In this document: positions 59,901 to 64,000 of the stretch, piece by piece
How the letters are laid out: each line of letters starts with the position of its first letter
Position numbering within the stretch: position 1 is the first letter of the stretch
Assembly: GCA_963663675.1 (NCBI GenBank)
Contig: OY760498.1
Location: 2,914,001-2,978,000 of the forward strand
DNA from: CAINVV01 sp963663675
GTDB taxonomy: Bacteria > Bacteroidota > Bacteroidia > Bacteroidales > Prolixibacteraceae
Direction of reading: 5' to 3'
Length of the DNA stretch: 64,000 nucleotides
Made by a program: the position numbers and the translations under genes
The notes under the pieces: model-generated
The model's input: only the letters and a program-made list of their open reading frames with translations
Database searches by the model: none
What the model was told of the DNA's origin: nothing

Positions 59901-61197
59901 GCTGATTAAAGTAGAGCTGAAGTGGTTTTTTGTTGCTGGTCAGTGATTTTCTGAAATCGTCGGTCGGCTGTATTTCCCTGGGAGGAACTCCTTTCCGGTG
60001 AATAATCTCACGGCCCTTGTAATTATTCAGGTAACCACTGATAAGCTTACCAATGTTGATCAACAGATTTCTCTCTTCAAACAGGAACGGGCCCTCATCA
60101 GATTTCGGCAACTGTTTCAGGTAAAATACCTCGACAGATCCCTTTTTATTATCAATGGTGACAAAATTTTCTTTTTGCACCCAGAGCGTCTCAACGAAAT
60201 TTTCGCTAACATAAAATTTACCTTCAAAAAAGATCCTGGCACAGGCAAATCTTGGATATTGCCAGGATTTTGGGAGAATTGAACATATTTCCTGCAGAGT
60301 TTCGTCGAAAGACTTTCCCTCCTCAATGATCATGGAGGTGTGGTTGATAGCCTTCAGTTCCTTGAGCCGTTCTACATTCTCATGGTGCAATTTATTGTAT
60401 TCATCCCGAGTAGCAGAACCGGCAATTATATTTGCAAGATTGAACAACAGGTTTCTTTCCTCCTTTAGAAAAGGGCCTTCATAAATATCCGGAAATTCCT
60501 TCAGGTAAAAGATCTCAATATTCCCCTTGTCTTTGGCCGGGGTTTCAAATTTCTGTTCCATCTTCCATTGAGTCTCCTTAAATCCGATACTGGTGAATAC
60601 CAACCTGTTGTAAGTGATCCGGGCTACGGTATATTCAGGGTACTGCCACGACTCCGGCAAGATATTGCAGATTATCTCCAGAGATTCCTCCAAGGGCTTT
60701 CCCTTTTCCAGAATCTCAGTAGTCAGGTTAATTCCCTTTAATTCCTTTTGCCTTTCCGCAATATCAGCCGACAATTTCTTGAGCTGAAATTTGGAAATCA
60801 ACCCTATCAGCAAAGGCACGATAACCTCTGCACAAGACTTAGCCTTACTGAAAATTCCACCAGGATCAGTATTTATCACCTGGGCTGAAAGATGAAGCTC
60901 AACAATTCCCATCTTATTATCGGGCAATCCGAAATCACGCTGAACTACACATTCTGTTTCCCTGAACCGTTTGCTGCAATAAGATTTCCCGTCAAAAAAT
61001 ATGCGTGCGAAGATATCATGTCCGGGGAATGAGGAATTTTCGATTTCATCGCAAACCTGATCCAGCGATGTTTCCAGGGATTTACCATATCCTGCCACTG
61101 AAATAATATTCATCACGAGTTTTTCCGGGTTAAAGGATGCAGGCCCGGCAGTAAATGTATCTTTTTTCACTATGGATGTTGATTTATGAGTAGACAA
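56968..61197 (-). CDS. multidomain sensor / receiver / PEP-synthase-type ATP-grasp protein
   Basis: A 1409-residue soluble protein. Residues ~38-110, 168-262 and 297-390 are three related sensor-like modules; the last two share SWQYP, ARI and EGPFLxEERNLL. About 447-580 is a receiver-like domain without acceptor Asp (FDLVILMAGMD). About 593-740 is a second one with its Asp pair (LLIEDSP) and Asp672 in CVISDVEF. From ~855 comes a PPDK_N ATP-binding domain (SLGGKGRGLAFVN; PFAVRSSSSSEDS; GPGRWGSQDRF). The phosphohistidine and PEP-binding domains of PEP synthase are absent, so it is not a normal metabolic enzyme. Related shorter proteins in Bacteroidota are labelled PEP synthase; role unknown. 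Confidence 0.75.
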   Translation of the reverse strand: MSTHKSTSIVKKDTFTAGPASFNPEKLVMNIISVAGYGKSLETSLDQVCDEIENSSFPGHDIFARIFFDGKSYCSKRFRETECVVQRDFGLPDNKMGIVELHLSAQVINTDPGGIFSKAKSCAEVIVPLLIGLISKFQLKKLSADIAERQKELKGINLTTEILEKGKPLEESLEIICNILPESWQYPEYTVARITYNRLVFTSIGFKETQWKMEQKFETPAKDKGNIEIFYLKEFPDIYEGPFLKEERNLLFNLANIIAGSATRDEYNKLHHENVERLKELKAINHTSMIIEEGKSFDETLQEICSILPKSWQYPRFACARIFFEGKFYVSENFVETLWVQKENFVTIDNKKGSVEVFYLKQLPKSDEGPFLFEERNLLINIGKLISGYLNNYKGREIIHRKGVPPREIQPTDDFRKSLTSNKKPLQLYFNQQAIDKYIYLDMMKYKIKHILFVATLYDAFILESEDSFFEKFMGEIYQYSLFSVPRITGVSSGEEALELLETVHFDLVILMAGMDRETPVILSEQIRSKNESIPIYLLLNKKSDIKYFEELVPTIRSVDKLFVWNGDSLILFAIVKSTEDKVNVENDTKIGLVRVILLIEDSPLYYSRYLQILYDIVFGQVQQLLPEVEKNELDKICRMRSRPKILLARNYEEAIAIFNKYKDFMLCVISDVEFDRVGKLDKHAGVKFIRYVKSHISKLPIILQSSEDRNELLAKELEVAFINKNSETLLNDLKHYLNSYLGFGNFVFRDKEGNKIGVAKSLREFETLLQEVPDESLYLHASENQLSLWLMARGEIQLARTLNPVPVDSFKNMNESRQFFLDTIKKYKEEKKKGKILNYDETSTLDEKNIVSFASGSLGGKGRGLAFVNTLIYNLEFPTLANRINILTPITVVIGTDEFQRFISKNKLFDKILDPAVSYEELRHQFAISPLSISLLKKLKVFVAQIDKPFAVRSSSSSEDSITQPFAGVFDTYIIPNNTANKKKVLEQISTAIKLVYASTFSEKARNYFTVVHHKIEDEKMAVVLQELVGQCYENYYYPHISGVAQSYNYYPVANMKPDEGFAVAAVGLGTYVVDGWKSFRFSPRYPKVSMYSLKDLLNSSQVQFYALDCRETNVDFLKHGELAALKLLDISEAEKHGTLRHCASVYNPNNDRVEPGLSTYGPRIVNFADVLQYNYIPLSETISVLLNTIKEAFGSPVEIEYAVDLEPGVNGLPTFYLLQIKPLIGDQFKQKIDLEKLDRSQMVLFTKSSVGNGEINDIHDVIYVDNEKFNKLKTVEMAEEIEHLNRIMTQHGKQYILIGPGRWGSQDRFVGIPVNWSQISNAKVIVEISLNNYPLDTSLGSHFFHNVTSMNIGYFSVQHNSYTDFIHWDELKEQKVVHQTNYFKHVHFKKPLTILMDGKHKTSAILL

Positions 61198-61674
61198 GCT
61201 GATACAAAATTAAACCGAAATCGATGATATAATTAACCAGGTGCCTGATCTGATTTTTAGCAGGCGAAATACTGCAGTAAACATCCCGGCTGGTTATTAT
61301 CGGTGTTTTCAACTAAAATGGATGATGATCAGTCTGAAGCTGGTGTAAAAAGTTGTATTCACATCCTGTTAATTACTGACATTCAGCGACTATCAGAATA
61401 AAAACAGCTTCAGACAGAAAATAGAAACCTATTATCACTAATTTAGTAAAATCAATTTTAAATATCATAATACCTCACCACAAGATTAACAAATTATCAA
61501 TCTCATGTAAAAATCAGGTTGTTATGAAAATTATGTCAAAAAAATAATTTTAAGTGTTTCACTTAATTGAAGTTGGGAAATATTCTGACCTGAAATTATT
61601 CAAAATCTACAGGATTAATATTGAAAATTTTTCGATTTAACCTTAATTTAATTTTAAAAATTAAATAAAAAAGC

Positions 61675-61682
61675 TATTTTTG
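61675..61682 (+). promoter_or_regulatory. candidate -7 box of gltB promoter
   Basis: TATTTTTG fits TAnnTTTG, 119 bp before the gltB start. The whole 604-bp gap 61198-61801 is AT-rich and holds no ORF on either strand. Confidence 0.4.
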
Positions 61683-61801
61683 CTTTCGAATATTAATAAT
61701 TAAAGCTATTTTTCTTACATCTTATCATTTTTTGTATTAATAATCATAAGATTTAAAATATATCATAGCCTTATAAAGACAAAACTTAATTGGTAAGTGT
61801 T

Positions 61802-64000
61802 ATGGAACACAAAAAATTTCCAACTCCAGTAGGATTATATGATCCTTCCTTTGAACACGACGCATGTGGAATTGGCTTCGTCGCACATATCAAAGGAGCC
61901 AAATCGCATGACATAGTACAGCGCGGACTGACCGTATTGCTGAATATGGACCACCGGGGTGCCACGAGTTCGGATAACAAAACCGGCGACGGAGCAGGTA
62001 TTCTTTTACAAATGCCACATGATTTTTTTCTTTCACAAGGTATAAACCTCCCTGAACCAGGTCGTTATGGTGCTGGACTGGTTTTTCTTCCTGTAGTGGA
62101 AGAGGAAGCTGAATTTTGCATTGAGGTTCTGAACCGTTACATTGAAGCGGAAGGGCTTAAACTGATAAAATGGCGCGACGTACCTGTCGATGGCTCGGTG
62201 ATCGGAGAAATTGCAAGGAGTACAGAACCACTTATCCGCCAGGTGTTTGTGAAGGGGGATTATGAACAGGATGTGCTGGAGAGGAAGCTTTACCTGGCAA
62301 GGAAACAAGCAGAAAGATCTGTCAGGGAATCCAAACTTGCGGGAAAGAACAGTTTTTACTTGCCAAGCTTTTCAAGCAAGATACTGATTTACAAAGGAAT
62401 GTTTACCCCAAGCCAGTTAAGGGATTATTACAAGGATTTGACACATCCTGAAATGAAGAGCGCCATAGCGCTGGTTCACTCCCGTTTCAGCACCAATACT
62501 TTCCCGACCTGGGATCTGGCACAGCCATTCCGCATGATTGCTCACAATGGTGAAATTAATACCATCAAAGGTAACCGCCAATGGATGCACGCGCGCGAAT
62601 CTTTGCTGGAGTCAGCTCTCTTTGGTGAAGACATAGACAAACTATATCCGATTATCGAGCCCGGAAAATCTGACTCAGCTTCTTTTGACAATACCCTGGA
62701 ATTTTTACACATGTCAGGCAGAAGCATGCCTCATTCACTGTGTATGATGATACCTGAATCGTTCAACGAAAAAAATCCGATTCCAGATAGTCTGAAAGCC
62801 TTTTATGAGTACCACTCAACGCTGATGGAACCATGGGACGGCCCTGCCTCCATGGTCTTTTCGGATGGAAGATACATTGGCGGGACACTCGACCGCAATG
62901 GTCTCAGGCCATCCAGGTATATCATCACCAAGGACGACATGATTGTCATGGGTTCTGAAGTTGGCGTACAGGTATTCAAACCGGAGGATATCAAGGAAAA
63001 AGGAAGGCTTCGTCCGGGTAAACTTTTGCTGGTCGACACGCAATTGGGAATCCTGATTCCTGATAAAGAGGTTAAAGCGGATCTAAGCCGCAGAAATCCA
63101 TATACAAGCTGGCTTAAGGAGAACAGGCTGATGCTGGAGGATATTGTTGTCAAACAGAGGGTCAGTTCCAACATGGGTGACCAGTTCGGTGTCTACAGCA
63201 AAGTCTTTGGTTACAGCAAGGAAGATATGCAGATTTTGATCAAAGAGATGGCCGAAACTGCCAATGAGCCAACAAGTTCTATGGGTAATGACACTCCTTT
63301 GGCGGTATTCTCTGACAAGCCCAAAAGATTTTTCAGTTATTTCAGGCAACTATTCGCCCAGGTTACCAATCCACCGATCGATCCGATCCGCGAAGGCCTG
63401 GTCATGTCGTTAACCAATTACATCGGTTCTTTGAGCAGTAACATCCTGAATGAGACACCATCACACTGCAAACTAATCAAATTTGACAGTCCGATTATAA
63501 CCAATACGGACCTTGGGAAAATCAAGGATCTAAAGCACGAAGCCTTTACCCACGCGACCATCCCAATGGTTTTTCCTCTCAAGGAAGGAGTTGAGGGATT
63601 CAAAAAGGCATTCATAAAGATGTTGGAAAATGCTGAGAAAGCGGTTGATGAAAAGAAAAACTTCATCATCCTGACCGACCGCTCTATTTCTGAGGATATG
63701 GTTCCGATTCCTTCTCTTTTGTCTGTGGCAGCTGTACATCATCATCTGATCAAAACAAAAAAACGCATGCAGATCGGAATTCTCGTTGAGAGTGCCGAAC
63801 CCCGTGAAGTGATGCATTTTGCACTATTACTCGGATATGGAGCAAGCGCCATCAACCCGTACCTGGCTTTTGCGGCCATTGATCACCTTGTAAAAGGAGG
63901 GGAAATAAAACTTCCTTACAGTGAGGCACGAAAAAATTACATCAAGGCCATAGACAAGGGACTTTTGAAAGTTCTTTCAAAAATGGGAATCTCTACACTT
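61802..64000 (+). CDS. gltB: glutamate synthase large subunit (3' part beyond window)
   Basis: Open from ATG 61802 to the window edge, 733 codons. N-terminal Ntn glutaminase domain: FEHDACGIGFVAHIKG, where Cys22 becomes the N-terminal nucleophile after propeptide removal; NMDHRGATSSDNKTGDGAG; HSRFSTNTFPTWDLAQPFR; AHNGEINTIKGN. The central domain begins with the stretch around TNPPIDPIREGLVMSL. It makes glutamate from glutamine and 2-oxoglutarate. The FMN domain lies outside. Confidence 0.96.
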   Translation, partial: MEHKKFPTPVGLYDPSFEHDACGIGFVAHIKGAKSHDIVQRGLTVLLNMDHRGATSSDNKTGDGAGILLQMPHDFFLSQGINLPEPGRYGAGLVFLPVVEEEAEFCIEVLNRYIEAEGLKLIKWRDVPVDGSVIGEIARSTEPLIRQVFVKGDYEQDVLERKLYLARKQAERSVRESKLAGKNSFYLPSFSSKILIYKGMFTPSQLRDYYKDLTHPEMKSAIALVHSRFSTNTFPTWDLAQPFRMIAHNGEINTIKGNRQWMHARESLLESALFGEDIDKLYPIIEPGKSDSASFDNTLEFLHMSGRSMPHSLCMMIPESFNEKNPIPDSLKAFYEYHSTLMEPWDGPASMVFSDGRYIGGTLDRNGLRPSRYIITKDDMIVMGSEVGVQVFKPEDIKEKGRLRPGKLLLVDTQLGILIPDKEVKADLSRRNPYTSWLKENRLMLEDIVVKQRVSSNMGDQFGVYSKVFGYSKEDMQILIKEMAETANEPTSSMGNDTPLAVFSDKPKRFFSYFRQLFAQVTNPPIDPIREGLVMSLTNYIGSLSSNILNETPSHCKLIKFDSPIITNTDLGKIKDLKHEAFTHATIPMVFPLKEGVEGFKKAFIKMLENAEKAVDEKKNFIILTDRSISEDMVPIPSLLSVAAVHHHLIKTKKRMQIGILVESAEPREVMHFALLLGYGASAINPYLAFAAIDHLVKGGEIKLPYSEARKNYIKAIDKGLLKVLSKMGISTL

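Overview
The window is chromosomal DNA from a member of the Bacteroidota, most likely an uncultured Bacteroidia/Marinilabiliales-type organism. Evidence: a type-B T9SS sorting domain (gliding-motility C-terminal domain), DUF4290 next to murA, a fused MsrB-MsrA lipoprotein, HisIE and two-domain HisB, MurA with Asp in place of the usual active-site Cys, few Shine-Dalgarno sites, and several -7 boxes of the Bacteroidota type TAnnTTTG. No phage, transposase, integrase or CRISPR array was seen. The gene content (quinol NO reductase, hemerythrin, superoxide reductase, PerR, futalosine-route MqnA) fits an anaerobe or microaerophile that meets O2, NO and metals.

Layout. 1-6.3 kb: envelope and secretion genes (partial TPR protein, ftsE, murB, Qnr-like pentapeptide protein, secreted S37-type peptidase, DUF493, T9SS cargo). 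6.5-12.8 kb: housekeeping genes (pcrA/uvrD, DUF4290-murA, grpE-dnaJ). 13-24.5 kb: a metal (probably copper) resistance block with a Cys-rich secreted protein, a secreted HMA protein, CusA-, TolC- and CusB-type efflux subunits, an OsmC protein and a CopA-type ATPase. 24.5-27.9 kb: a nitric-oxide block with an Rrf2/NsrR-like regulator divergent from hemerythrin and norZ, separated by a perfect 18-bp inverted repeat. 28-37 kb: the his operon (hisG-D-C-B, purU, a thioredoxin-like gene, hisH-A-F-IE), headed by what reads as a complete His-codon attenuator. 37-46 kb: mixed genes (DUF1460, DUF2752, TM2, msrBA, an SRPBCC gene remnant, DUF190-crcB, mqnA, purB, an MsbA-type exporter, HU). 46.2-56 kb: tRNA-Ser and tRNA-Trp, htpG, sdaA, a GroES-like gene, the oxidative-stress set prx/sor/perR with a PerR-like operator, argH and gdhA. 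56.2-61.2 kb: a NarL-type regulator lacking its phospho-acceptor Asp beside a 1409-residue protein joining three sensor-like repeats, two receiver-like domains and a PEP-synthase-type ATP-grasp domain. The window ends inside gltB.

Most interesting points: (i) the his attenuator at 27988-28117, with leader peptide and three mutually exclusive hairpins; (ii) the unusual sensor/receiver/PPDK_N fusion with its Asp-less response regulator at 56.2-61.2 kb, the best candidate for an undescribed signalling system; (iii) a family of dispersed intergenic elements sharing a core close to ATTCCATTTGGCC-n-TTAAAAA, several placed directly against start codons; (iv) the operator-like palindromes at the NO and peroxide loci; (v) a 14-bp tandem repeat before hisIE that forms a chain of overlapping five-codon mini-ORFs. 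All functional calls come from reading motifs; no database search was run.
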